A stretch of 64,000 bases of DNA, taken from NCBI GenBank assembly GCA_020635205.1, contig JACKAE010000003.1:496001-560000 (forward strand), in the 5' to 3' direction. Source of the stretch: Ignavibacteria bacterium. Lineage in GTDB: Bacteria; Bacteroidota; Ignavibacteria; OLB7. The notes under the pieces are model-generated. The model was not told the origin of the DNA. It was given only the letters and a program-made list of their open reading frames with translations, and ran no database searches. Below, piece by piece: positions 1 through 8,107 of this stretch. Numbering within the stretch: position 1 is the stretch's first letter; every line of letters begins with the position of its first letter. Both the position numbers and the translations under genes were made by a program.

Positions 1-1273
1 CCCAGAGAATCGCATTGCCGTTTGCGAAGGCACTTGCGAGAATTTCATCTTTTGAGAAAAAGCCACTAAACGGAACGATACCGGCAATGGCAAGCGATCC
101 GATCAGATAGGTCTTGTAGGTCTGCGGCATGTACTTCTTTAGTCCCCCCATCTTCTGCATATCCTGCTCCTCGTGCATGCCGTGGATCACCGATCCCGAC
201 CCGAGGAAGAGAAGTGCTTTAAAGAAGGCGTGGGTCATCACGTGGAAGACAGCCGCAGTCCAAGCTCCAACGCCGAGCGCAACGAACATAAAGCCAAGCT
301 GTGAGACCGTGGAGTAGGCGAGAACTTTCTTGATGTCGTTCTGCACTAATCCGACTGTCGCAGCAATCAGCGCCGTGGTAACGGCGACCCCTGCAATAAC
401 GGCCATCGTGGTGTGCGACATCGAGAAGAGGGCAGCATTCCGGGCAACCAGAAAGATACCGGCAGTCACCATTGTTGCGGCGTGGATAAGTGCTGAGACC
501 GGTGTGGGACCAGCCATCGCATCTGGCAACCAAACGCCGAGTGGAATCTGGGCAGACTTACCGCACGCCCCGAGAAAGAGGCAGAGCGTGGCAATCGTAA
601 TCATCTCTTCGGACATCGATCCGGGAAGCCCAGCAGCAATCTCTGCGTACTTCAACGTTCCGAACTGGCTGAAGAGAATAAACATGCCGATCAGCATCCC
701 GAGATCGCCAATTCGGTTCATCACGAACGCTTTCTTCGCTGCATCACCGGTCCAAGTAATCGCCGTCCCCTCGAACTTCCGGTCGTACCAGAATCCAATG
801 AGCAAGAACGAACAGAGACCAACCCCCTCCCACCCAAGAAACGTCACTAAGAAGTTATCGGCAAGAACGAGGTTCAACATCATGAAGATGAAGAGGTTCA
901 GGTAGGCAAAGAAGCGGAAGAATCCTCGGTCGCCGTGCATGTATCCAATCGAATAGATGTGGATAAGCGAGCCAACGCCAGTGATAATCAGCAAGAAGAT
1001 CATCGAAAGCTGATCGATCTGATAGGCGAAGTCGACGGAGAATTTCCCGGCTGTGATCCAAGAGGCGAGGGTTACGTGCATTGCACGGTCGTCGGGAGGT
1101 AGTCCCAACATCTCGAAGAAGAGAAGAACGGCAAACAGAAACGGAAGAGCAATAGCCGCTGTGCCGATTGCACCGATTACCTTCTCCGAACCAATTTTTT
1201 TTCCAAGCAGGCCATTCACCAGGAACCCTGCAAACGGCAACAAAAGAATGAAAGGCAGTAGCGTTGATGCCAT
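1..1273 (-). CDS. nuoL: NADH-quinone oxidoreductase subunit L (ND5-like), 3' part cut by the window edge
   Basis: This is the proton-pumping membrane subunit L of respiratory complex I. It reads open on the minus strand from an ATG at 1273 to the left edge, giving 424 codons of a protein that is normally about 600-700 residues. The translation is a string of hydrophobic helices and has the conserved blocks of the family: GWEGVGLCSFLLIGFWY, then ACGKSAQIPL with the helix-borne lysine, then LPDAMAGPTPVSALIHAAT and GIFLVAR, then the TVSQLGFM region. No Shine-Dalgarno sequence is visible before the ATG. The rest of the nuo operon should lie left of the window. The family call is certain. Only the C-terminus is missing, and that is due to the window edge, not to truncation. 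Confidence 0.95.
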   Translation of the reverse strand, partial: MASTLLPFILLLPFAGFLVNGLLGKKIGSEKVIGAIGTAAIALPFLFAVLLFFEMLGLPPDDRAMHVTLASWITAGKFSVDFAYQIDQLSMIFLLIITGVGSLIHIYSIGYMHGDRGFFRFFAYLNLFIFMMLNLVLADNFLVTFLGWEGVGLCSFLLIGFWYDRKFEGTAITWTGDAAKKAFVMNRIGDLGMLIGMFILFSQFGTLKYAEIAAGLPGSMSEEMITIATLCLFLGACGKSAQIPLGVWLPDAMAGPTPVSALIHAATMVTAGIFLVARNAALFSMSHTTMAVIAGVAVTTALIAATVGLVQNDIKKVLAYSTVSQLGFMFVALGVGAWTAAVFHVMTHAFFKALLFLGSGSVIHGMHEEQDMQKMGGLKKYMPQTYKTYLIGSLAIAGIVPFSGFFSKDEILASAFANGNAILW

Positions 1274-1853
1274 ATCAAATCAAAATTACTTTCAGTGATG
1301 GCTTCGCCGTTCTAAAGGCAAAATTCAAAAATTGAAGCTGTCTGAAGGTTTTTGCCTCTCTTCAGGCCTCCGCCACGGCGGATTCAAAACCGAAGCCGCA
1401 AAGTTAAGAAAGAAAGATGAGGCTACCCCAAGGAATTCAAAATTCAAAAGGCAAAATTCAAAATTCAAGCCCCAGAAAGTGATTCCGAGGAAAATATCGC
1501 TGCCAAAGTCGTGTGCTACCTACAAGGTGGCAGTGTAGAGAATGTAGAAAAGAGCCTCACGATGTTGATCCGCCCCGTTGATTCTAAGTGATAAATAGAT
1601 GAGGCTACTCCAAGGAATTCAAAAGGCAAAATTCAAAATTCAAGCCCCAGAAAGTGGTTCTGAGGAAAATAATGCTGCCGAAGCCGTATAGAAAAGAGTG
1701 CCACGATGTTGATCCACTCCGCAAATTCTAAGGTAGTAGAGAAAAATCGACAGACATTTCTAAATCAACCCAAATGACAAAGGGAGTATCTGGTACAAAC
1801 ACCCCAGTACTCCCCGTTTTTGAATTTTTACTTTTGAATTTTGAATTGAATTC
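1274..1853. repeat. 580-bp gene-free stretch with AT-rich repeats and a degenerate tandem duplication
   Basis: No credible gene lies here. The stretch holds several copies of an AT-rich motif built from AATTCAAAA and its complement TTTTGAATT, at about 1436-1474, 1614-1648 and 1817-1852. A longer unit starting GATGAGGCTAC occurs twice, at about 1416-1590 and 1598-1733. The second copy is shorter and diverged, but keeps the blocks CAAGCCCCAGAAAGTG and CACGATGTTGATCC. The open frame at 1332-1538 is low-complexity translation of the repeats and is not a gene. Confidence 0.7.
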
Positions 1854-2747
1854 CTACTGATAGACAAATCCAGCCCGCTCGAACGACATCTCGATGTCTT
1901 GGAAGCGGATTGAGAGATCCTCGTCGACGATAATCATTGAGTTCCGACCAACCTTAATCCAATCAGATTTCACAGCGGTAAATGGCTCCGATGCAATAAT
2001 CACCGCACCACTGTGCCCATCATCCGGCTCCATATAGCAACGATAGTCATCGCAAACATAATTTTTGCCGAACATATAGTAGAGTGTTGCCGGTTGAACT
2101 CGGGGATTTGTGGTGTAGCGAGTGGCAATCACAGCCTTGCCGTTGGAGACCGAAAGGTTTAGGTAGGAATGTTCTTTAATATCGTGTTCTAAGAGAAGTC
2201 CGTCCAATTTCTCGAACATTTTCAACATAGCTTGTGCCATTTCCTCGGTTGTCACCTCACCAGTTGGATTATCAAGCTGATCCAAGAAGAGACCGAACAG
2301 ATGTTCTGAATCGGTAGATCCGTGAATTGCATCGTAAGCATCATCTTTCAGATCTCTCAGTAGCTTCCGTCGAAATTTCTTAAATCCGAGAGACATTCCG
2401 TTGTGCATCCAGGTCAACTTGCCGTGGACAAAGGGGTGGCAGTTCTGCTCATCAATTGCGAAGCCGGGCGTTGCGGCACGCACGTGAGCGAAGAGCATCG
2501 GCGTTTTGATCTTTTTCGCCAAGAACCGGAGATTTTGATCGCTCCAAGAGGGACGAACCGAGCGGAACTGGCACGGCTCATCGTCGAGTGCGAAGTCGTA
2601 CCAACTGATTCCGAATCCGTCACCGTTGATCGGGATCGACATTTCCTGCGCTCCGATTGACTGCCGCTCGATTAGCGAATGCTGTGGCTTGTAGAGCAAC
2701 TCGTTGGCAAGCACCGGTTTGCCGATATAGGCAAAGTATCTACACAT
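1854..2747 (-). CDS. Class II glutamine amidotransferase, EgtC/YafJ-like
   Basis: This is an Ntn-type amidohydrolase of about 297 residues. I place the start at the ATG at 2747 because the next codon is then Cys2, which becomes the N-terminal nucleophile once Met is removed; a longer frame to 2780 would bury it. Seen motifs are MCRYFAYIG at the N-terminus, NGDGFG at 41-46, AHVR at 87-90 and HNG at 115-117, the glutamine-binding signature. In the family, EgtC removes the gamma-glutamyl group during ergothioneine synthesis, while YafJ-type members are uncharacterised. The EgtA-type ligase and EgtD a few genes upstream favour an EgtC-like role, but this is inference. It is longer than a typical EgtC (about 230 aa). 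Inverted AT-rich repeats flank the gene on both sides. Confidence 0.75.
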   Translation of the reverse strand: MCRYFAYIGKPVLANELLYKPQHSLIERQSIGAQEMSIPINGDGFGISWYDFALDDEPCQFRSVRPSWSDQNLRFLAKKIKTPMLFAHVRAATPGFAIDEQNCHPFVHGKLTWMHNGMSLGFKKFRRKLLRDLKDDAYDAIHGSTDSEHLFGLFLDQLDNPTGEVTTEEMAQAMLKMFEKLDGLLLEHDIKEHSYLNLSVSNGKAVIATRYTTNPRVQPATLYYMFGKNYVCDDYRCYMEPDDGHSGAVIIASEPFTAVKSDWIKVGRNSMIIVDEDLSIRFQDIEMSFERAGFVYQ

Positions 2748-2754
2748 GTTCATT

Positions 2755-2898
2755 TGGTCAATTAAAAATTCAAAATGCAAAATTCAAAAACAGGGTAGAA
2801 GAATAACACCACAGTCAAAACTCAACTGGTCAATTAAAAATTCAAAATGCAAAATTCAAAAACAGGGTAGAAGAATAACACCACAGTCAAAACTCAAC
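2755..2898. repeat. Perfect 72-bp tandem duplication
   Basis: The 72 bases at 2755-2826 are repeated without a mismatch at 2827-2898. Each unit contains one copy of the AT-rich motif (TTCAAAATGCAAAATTC) followed by a unique-looking segment with GGGTAGAAGAATAACACC. It lies just upstream of the amidotransferase start, so the duplication lengthens that gene's 5' region. The absence of any mismatch suggests a recent event. Confidence 0.95.
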
Positions 2899-2904
2899 TC
2901 TACC

Positions 2905-2934
2905 TTTTGAATTTTGAATTTTTACTTTTGAATT
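2905..2934. repeat. AT-rich gene-flanking repeat, 3' side of the DinB gene
   Basis: One copy of the repeat family (TTTTGAATTTTGAATTTT then ACTTTTGAATT) lies immediately before the stop codon end of the minus-strand DinB gene. Its inverted partner is on the 5' side of the same gene at 3395-3421. Confidence 0.75.
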
Positions 2935-2940
2935 CTACCA

Positions 2941-3405
2941 TCAAACCTTCTCCCACTCCCATATCCCATACTGCAATTCCTGTGGGACTTTATATCCGCC
3001 GAGCTTGAGCGTCAGCAAAATTTGCCCCCGATGATGTGCTTCGTGAGCTAACAGATAGCCGAGGAAGAGAGCCGGACTCCCTTTATACCCTTTGATTTTC
3101 CCACTCTCAAATCCCCGCTCCAACAAACTCTCGACCTTTTCCGCTGACTGCCGAAGATGCCTACCCAAATCCTCAACACTACCGAACTCCCCTTTCCCAA
3201 TCTTGCTCACCCCTTCGGCTAAGTCAGGTGCGGCAACGCTCAGCCAAAGCAACCGTGCGTTGTGCAGGTGGGCAAACTGGTCGCCGACGGAACGGGCACG
3301 AGGACGGGAGACAATCTCCAATACCTCTGAGTCAAGCCCCACAAGCAACATCAGGTTCACGCGATTGCTAACACGCCAAGGCTCTATGAGGAAGTCAAAA
3401 TTCAA
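2941..3405 (-). CDS. DinB-fold metalloprotein
   Basis: The 154-residue product belongs to the DinB/YfiT-like four-helix bundle family, which holds a metal with histidines and includes thiol-dependent transferases. Candidate ligands are H46/H48 in FAHLHNAR and the H-rich helix HEAHHRGQ at 121-128, the classic DinB C-terminal block. The only start giving the whole bundle is a TTG at 3405 that lies inside the AT-rich repeat; the next Met is at residue 19, inside helix 1. A DinB domain also forms the N-terminal half of the ergothioneine enzyme EgtB, and this gene sits near EgtD and EgtA-like genes, but it has no sulfatase-like domain. Standalone DinB proteins are common, so a role in that pathway is only a possibility. 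Confidence 0.75.
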   Translation of the reverse strand: MNFDFLIEPWRVSNRVNLMLLVGLDSEVLEIVSRPRARSVGDQFAHLHNARLLWLSVAAPDLAEGVSKIGKGEFGSVEDLGRHLRQSAEKVESLLERGFESGKIKGYKGSPALFLGYLLAHEAHHRGQILLTLKLGGYKVPQELQYGIWEWEKV

Positions 3406-3421
3406 AATGCAAAATTCAAAA
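3395..3421. repeat. AT-rich gene-flanking repeat containing the DinB start codon
   Basis: This copy reads TCAAAATTCAAAATGCAAAA on the plus strand. It supplies the TTG start and the first codons of the DinB gene, and it is inverted relative to the copy at 2905-2934. Confidence 0.7.
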
Positions 3422-3537
3422 AGTGAGATAGTCGTTTAACGATGGCTGTCGGCTGCCGATACGTAAAGGTTCAATAGAGAATTCAAAAAGCGAGTTTGGC
3501 TTCTATAGACCAACTACCCCAACTCCTTCTCTCCTAC

Positions 3538-3569
3538 TTTTTTGAATTTTACTTTTGAATTTTGAATTG
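3538..3569. repeat. AT-rich gene-flanking repeat, 3' side of lpd
   Basis: This copy (TTTGAATTTTACTTTTGAAT then TTTGAATTG) ends three bases before the lpd stop codon. No matching copy is visible on the 5' side of lpd. Confidence 0.7.
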
Positions 3570-3572
3570 ACC

Positions 3573-4976
3573 TCACATATTCAACGCTTCCCCGTAAGCA
3601 TCGGCGGCGGCTTCCATTACCGCCTCTGATAGAGTTGGGTGGGCGTGAACGGTGCGATGCACTGTCATTCCTGTAGCATCGGCGGCGCGACCGAGACCGA
3701 TTTCGGCGATCATTTCCGTAGCCTCCGAGCCGACAATATGTCCGCCGAGAATCTCTCCATACTTCGCATCGATCACGAGCTTTACAAAGCCGTCGGTATG
3801 TCCGATGGCCCGCGCCTTGCCACTCGCCTTGAAAGGGAACTTACCAACCTTCACCTCATATCCAGCCTCCCGCGCTGCCTTCTCAGTCATACCTACCGAT
3901 GCAACCTGAGGTTGGCAGTAGGTACAGCCGGGGATATTGCTGTAGTCCATTCCATGCTCTGCATGACCTGCAATATGTTCTGCGGCAACAACCCCCTCCA
4001 TCGACGCAACGTGGGCAAGCCAGGGAGCACCCACAACGTCGCCGATAGCGTAAACGCCCGGCACGTTCGTGCGAAGGAACTCATCCACTTTAATGTGGCC
4101 TCGCTCAATCTCCACACCGATATTTTCCAGACCAAATCCCTCGATATTTCCGGTAACGCCAACAGCATTCAACGCCATCTCAGCCGTCAGGGTCTCCTGT
4201 TCACCCTTGCTATTCTCCACAACAACTTCCACTCCGTTGCCATTTGCCTTTGCCGAGACAACCTTAGTTCCACCACGAACGGCAATTCCCTGTTTCTTGA
4301 ATGCTCGGGCAACCTCTTTGGAAGCATCTTCATCCTCTACCGGTAAGATGTTTGGTTGATACTCTACCATCGTCACCTTTGTCCCGAAGGCATTGTAGAA
4401 GTAAGCGAACTCTGCTCCGATAGCTCCGGCTCCAATCACAATCAGCGACTCAGGTAGTTTGTCGAACGTCAGAGCCTCCTTCGAAGTAATCACCCTCTTG
4501 TAGTCGACTTCAATGCCGGGGAAAATGCGTGGACTTGCTCCAGTAGCGATAATTATCGATTTGGATGTCAGACTCTCTGTCGCCTTTCCATCTTTATCGC
4601 GCACTTCCACTCGATTTTTGTCCACGATATAGCCCCATCCCATGAAGACTTCGATCTTGTTTTTCTTCATCAAGAAACTTACACCGGAAGAATTCTGGTC
4701 GGCAACGTCTCGGCTGCGAGCAATTACCTTCGGGAAGTCAACACTTACATTGCCGAGCGAGAAGCCCCACTCGTCAGCTTCGTTCAAGAAATGTTTGTGC
4801 TCGGCATTCTTTAAGAGTGCCTTTGTTGGAATACACCCCCAGTTCAAGCAGACGCCACCAAGTCGGTCGGTCTCGATAACTGCAGCTTTTAGTCCAAGTT
4901 GAGCGGCACGAATGGCGGCGATATATCCACCGGGTCCGCTTCCGATAACGACGACATCAAAATTGTGATCGGCCAT
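3573..4976 (-). CDS. lpdA: Dihydrolipoyl dehydrogenase (E3)
   Basis: This is a cytoplasmic FAD flavoenzyme that reoxidises dihydrolipoamide with NAD+ in the 2-oxoacid dehydrogenase and glycine cleavage complexes. At 467 aa it is the usual length. The FAD-binding GSGPGG is at 12-17, the redox-active pair C43/C48 is in GGVCLNWGCIPTK, the NAD-binding GAGAIGAEFAYF follows, and the catalytic HAHPTLSE motif gives His446 and Glu451 at the dimer interface. It starts at an ATG without a clear Shine-Dalgarno sequence. It stands alone, with no E1 or E2 gene beside it, so the same E3 may serve several complexes. The family assignment is secure. Confidence 0.97.
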   Translation of the reverse strand: MADHNFDVVVIGSGPGGYIAAIRAAQLGLKAAVIETDRLGGVCLNWGCIPTKALLKNAEHKHFLNEADEWGFSLGNVSVDFPKVIARSRDVADQNSSGVSFLMKKNKIEVFMGWGYIVDKNRVEVRDKDGKATESLTSKSIIIATGASPRIFPGIEVDYKRVITSKEALTFDKLPESLIVIGAGAIGAEFAYFYNAFGTKVTMVEYQPNILPVEDEDASKEVARAFKKQGIAVRGGTKVVSAKANGNGVEVVVENSKGEQETLTAEMALNAVGVTGNIEGFGLENIGVEIERGHIKVDEFLRTNVPGVYAIGDVVGAPWLAHVASMEGVVAAEHIAGHAEHGMDYSNIPGCTYCQPQVASVGMTEKAAREAGYEVKVGKFPFKASGKARAIGHTDGFVKLVIDAKYGEILGGHIVGSEATEMIAEIGLGRAADATGMTVHRTVHAHPTLSEAVMEAAADAYGEALNM

Positions 4977-5471
4977 ATTTGCGTGGTCAGAAATAGTATG
5001 AATATTGCGTTACGATCTTCTGTCGGTTAGGGGGAGAATTGAATATCCAAATCTGGCTATTCGTTAAGAGGGCGTAAAGCTAAGAAAAAAGAGACGCGAA
5101 TATGCGGTGACAGAGGGTTGGATAAAAAGAGATACGAACAGAGAGGATTTCTCTCAGCTTCTGGAATCTTGCGAAGAGCGTAGCCTAAAAGTCTCGTTCG
5201 CCGTAGGCGAGGATTCAGCAAATCAGTGCACAGATCTGTCATTCTGATCTGTTACGGCGGATGCCGAAGGCCGCCAATGGGAGTACCACAGGTAATTTCG
5301 TAGGATATCCTCCGCATGGTAATCCTTTTCTACGGAACCGGAGAGACTCTTCACCCCGTTACGCTCCGTTCAGAGTGACAGACTTGAAGGAATATCCATT
5401 TCCGACCTTCCTGACCCCAACAATGGCTTTTAAAACACCCTCAAAAATTTGGCTATAAGCAGAGAAAGAAA
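4977..5471. other. 495-bp gene-free stretch
   Basis: I see no gene, tRNA or strong terminator. The small open frames on both strands have no family features or start signals. A short inverted motif (GGCGGATGCCGAAGGCCGCC) near 5255-5275 could form a weak hairpin. The stretch also contains fragments rich in CGTTACGCTCCG-type words that look like decayed repeats. The lpd promoter should be at its left end. Confidence 0.5.
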
Positions 5472-6737
5472 TCACTTGAGATTCTGCAACTCGGCATCTT
5501 CGAGAAGTTTCCGAGCGGAAATTTGATCTTGCTTGAGGTAGTGCTTGTCGTACCAAATCAAACTTTCCAGATTCTCTTCAGCGCACGCAATCTCTAACAA
5601 CTTTTTCCCGACACTGAACCGCTCTTCCCACGAACTGACTGGTTCTCCCTTTGCGCGGAGCACTCGATCTTCAAACAATTTCAACCCTCGTCTCCGTACC
5701 TGATCGTTGTAGAGGAGAGCAACCGTAAGCTCGACGGCAGCACGCCGAAGGGGACCAGAAAGAGCATCAATCGAACGAATCTCGATAAATCCACGAGGTC
5801 GAACATCAGGGAAGAGAGTTGTCAGATGTGTTCGCCAGTCGTCAAGGTCTGGACCAGAATCGCCCCCTTCGACGATCCACTGGCGAAACGTGAGCGAACG
5901 CGAAGGGGAGCGGAACCCCTCAACTGGATCGGAGATTGCGAGAACGGTTGCATCCAAAGCAAAGCTCATATAGGTGGCAACTGGGTCGCCCGACCAACTC
6001 GCCTCGTATGAAAAATTTGTCCGGCACGGATCGGTCTTCCTCCAGATTTCATAGCGGAAGCTCTGGTAGTTCTGGTCATGAAAAACGTTTGGCGAATTGG
6101 CAAAGAGGGCGTTCAGTGCGGGGGCAGCAAGGTTTGCTAAACGCCACCGCTCAACTGCCACGTCGGGTGAACCGAAGTCGAGGTTTATTTGCGTTGCACA
6201 GGTCTGCCGCATCATCATTCGTCCGTATGGACCTACCTCCGCAAAGTGTTGATCCATCAACAGATAGCGTGGCTTTTGAACAACCAACTGTGGAATTTCT
6301 CCGCCAAGGTGACTATTGAAGCCTTCGGAGAGGAAGGTTAAGCCAACTCGTTCCCCTTCCTCCCTCAAGAGTTGTTCGAACCGCTCGACGTCATTCAGCG
6401 CCTCAGTTAAGTTGGGATGGGGTATCGTGCTATACTCAATCTGCCCTCCCGGTTCCAACGTTACTCTCCCCCCTTCACGCAGAGTAAAGGCAATGGCAGC
6501 AGAAGATTCAACCGGTGCTGGCTGCCAATCGTGCCGATCAGCTAAGAGCATTAACCAGGGGTAGAGTCCAATAAATCCTGACCCAGAGTTCTTCCCCGGC
6601 TGTGCAGCCCCGGTGTTGATGTGCGAAACAAGAATTGGGAAGAACTCAACTTCAACACCAACCTGATCACGATCGGTGTTGGAAGATGTGAAGACTTCGT
6701 TGAAGAGTTGTTCGTAGAGGCTATTCTCGGTTAACAT
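5472..6737 (-). CDS. egtA: Glutamate-cysteine ligase family protein, EgtA-like
   Basis: The 421-residue product looks like the GCS2/EgtA branch of ATP-dependent glutamate-cysteine ligases, which make gamma-glutamylcysteine. The first strand VGVEVEFF (26-33) carries the acidic metal-binding residues, followed by VTLEPGGQIEYST, the family's substrate/metal block. Later blocks are MMRQTCATQINLDF, VFHDQNYQSFRYEIW and the C-terminal FIEIRSIDA. It lies 129 bp downstream of egtD on the same strand, consistent with supplying gamma-glutamylcysteine for ergothioneine, as in mycobacteria. A role in glutathione synthesis instead is possible, but no glutathione synthetase is seen. The start is the ATG at 6737. 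The specific EgtA label is inferred from family resemblance and context. Confidence 0.78.
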   Translation of the reverse strand: MLTENSLYEQLFNEVFTSSNTDRDQVGVEVEFFPILVSHINTGAAQPGKNSGSGFIGLYPWLMLLADRHDWQPAPVESSAAIAFTLREGGRVTLEPGGQIEYSTIPHPNLTEALNDVERFEQLLREEGERVGLTFLSEGFNSHLGGEIPQLVVQKPRYLLMDQHFAEVGPYGRMMMRQTCATQINLDFGSPDVAVERWRLANLAAPALNALFANSPNVFHDQNYQSFRYEIWRKTDPCRTNFSYEASWSGDPVATYMSFALDATVLAISDPVEGFRSPSRSLTFRQWIVEGGDSGPDLDDWRTHLTTLFPDVRPRGFIEIRSIDALSGPLRRAAVELTVALLYNDQVRRRGLKLFEDRVLRAKGEPVSSWEERFSVGKKLLEIACAEENLESLIWYDKHYLKQDQISARKLLEDAELQNLK

Positions 6738-6866
6738 TGGTCTAACAGTAGAGATAGTTGGAATTGGTCGATCTCGAAGCGTTCTCCCACACTTGACTCA
6801 GACTTGTAGAGTGAGAGTGCAGTTCCCTTGGTAATTCTGCATTCTGCAAAACAGATCTCAATTACC

Positions 6867-7862
6867 CTACAATCCACTTCTCTCCTTTCGTGCGACAATC
6901 AATCCAAAAAGTTCATCATCATCACCCCACCACTCAATCAACTCCATTCCCGCATCGCTCAACATTGATCCAACCGAGGCTTTAGTAAACTTCCTACTGA
7001 TCTCCGTCAATATCGACTCACCTTCTTCGAAGTCCACCTGTATTTCAAGTTTGCCGATGTTCACTTCTTGCTTGCTCTTGCTCACCAAACGCATTTCTAT
7101 CCGCGTATCGTCGGGGTTATAGAAAGCGTAGTGATAGAATTCGTCTGGATTGAAGGTCGCATCAAGTTCCCGATTAATCACGTGGAGAAGATTCTTGTTG
7201 AACTCGGCGGTCACTCCCTCCGAATCGTTGTAGGCAGCGTGGAGGAGAGTTGGATCTTTCACCAAATCAACTCCCATCATAAAGAGATCCCCCTCAGCCA
7301 TATCTTCTGCAACGGTGGTGAGGAACGCAACTCCTTCCGAGCGATAGAGATTACCGATTGTCCCACCGAGAAAAATCACGAGTGCTGACCCAGACCGTTC
7401 GATCCCCTTAAGCCCGTCGAGAAAATCCCCTGCAACTGGTCTGATTTGAAGAGTTGGATAATCGTTGCCGAGCTTCTCCGCTGTCGAAAGAAGGAAGTCA
7501 CCACTAACATCAATTGGAATGTAGTGCTGCAACTCTCCACTCGTCGTCATCGCACTAAGCAAAACTCGCGTCTTGCTTGAACTTCCAGAACCAAGCTCAA
7601 TCAACTCAACGAACTTCTCTTCAGCCAATCGAGGAGCAATCTGCTGCAACAACTTCCGCTCGGTACGAGTCTGATAATATTCAGGAAGCCTTGTGATCTT
7701 CTCGAAAAGCTGCGATCCCCGCTCGTCGTAGAAAAATTTTGGCGAGAGTTCCTTCGGCCTCTTCTGAAATCCGAGTTGGACATTCTCGGCAAGCTCTATT
7801 TTCTCATCAGAGTTGCCGGAACGATCAAACAATTCTATTGTGTAGTTGGTTGTGGTATACAC
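6867..7862 (-). CDS. egtD: L-histidine N-alpha-methyltransferase (ergothioneine biosynthesis)
   Basis: EgtD trimethylates histidine to hercynine with S-adenosylmethionine, the first committed step to ergothioneine. The 331-residue length fits the family (about 320). Family blocks are visible: KFFYDERGSQLFE at 42-54, the SAM-binding ELGSGSSSKT at 89-98, FLGGTIGNL, GVDLVKDPTLLHAAYND, and the C-terminal SVGSMLSDAGMELIEWW. The frame begins at a GTG (7862); no ATG gives a complete N-terminus, and the bases before it are AT-rich repeat. The EgtA-like ligase follows on the same strand, and the two probably share a transcript. Confidence 0.92.
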   Translation of the reverse strand: MYTTTNYTIELFDRSGNSDEKIELAENVQLGFQKRPKELSPKFFYDERGSQLFEKITRLPEYYQTRTERKLLQQIAPRLAEEKFVELIELGSGSSSKTRVLLSAMTTSGELQHYIPIDVSGDFLLSTAEKLGNDYPTLQIRPVAGDFLDGLKGIERSGSALVIFLGGTIGNLYRSEGVAFLTTVAEDMAEGDLFMMGVDLVKDPTLLHAAYNDSEGVTAEFNKNLLHVINRELDATFNPDEFYHYAFYNPDDTRIEMRLVSKSKQEVNIGKLEIQVDFEEGESILTEISRKFTKASVGSMLSDAGMELIEWWGDDDELFGLIVARKERSGL

Positions 7863-7867
7863 TGGTC

Positions 7868-8050
7868 AATTCAAAAGGCAAAATTTAAAATTCAAAACGT
7901 TGGAGATGGGGTGTGGAGAGATCAATATAGGAAAGATGCGTTTCCCCTCCCCAAGTCATTCAAAAGATAAAACGGCATGCACTCGTTAATTCAAAAGGCA
8001 AAACTCAAAACGTTGGAGATGGGGTCTGGGAAGATCAACATAGGGAAGAT
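7868..8050. repeat. Two diverged direct copies of a repeat-bearing unit
   Basis: A unit starting AATTCAAAAGGCAAAA and continuing through CGTTGGAGATGGGGT and GATCAA occurs at about 7868-7938 and again at about 7988-8050, with small deletions and substitutions. Each copy starts with the AT-rich motif. The unit lies between hemB and egtD and lengthens the egtD leader. Confidence 0.75.
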
Positions 8051-8076
8051 GGGGCTGTGCTGTACAGTACTAACTC

Positions 8077-8107
8077 TTTTTGAATTTTGAATTTTTACTT
8101 TTGAATT
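8077..8107. repeat. AT-rich gene-flanking repeat over the hemB stop
   Basis: This copy (TTTTTGAATTTTGAATTTTT then ACTTTTGAATT) overlaps the last codons of hemB, so it supplies the stop codon region of the minus-strand gene. Confidence 0.7.

Noticed and set aside
219..1061. Open frames overlapping nuoL on both strands
   Set aside because: They are shadow frames of nuoL, whose own frame on the minus strand reads the full set of conserved ND5 motifs.
1332..1538. 68-residue open frame between nuoL and the amidotransferase
   Set aside because: It is translated repeat sequence of low complexity (many K, F, S), without a ribosome-binding site or family similarity.
5057..5458. Small open frames on both strands in the lpd-egtA gap
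   Set aside because: They have no conserved motifs, no start signals, and a residue composition unlike the neighbouring genes.
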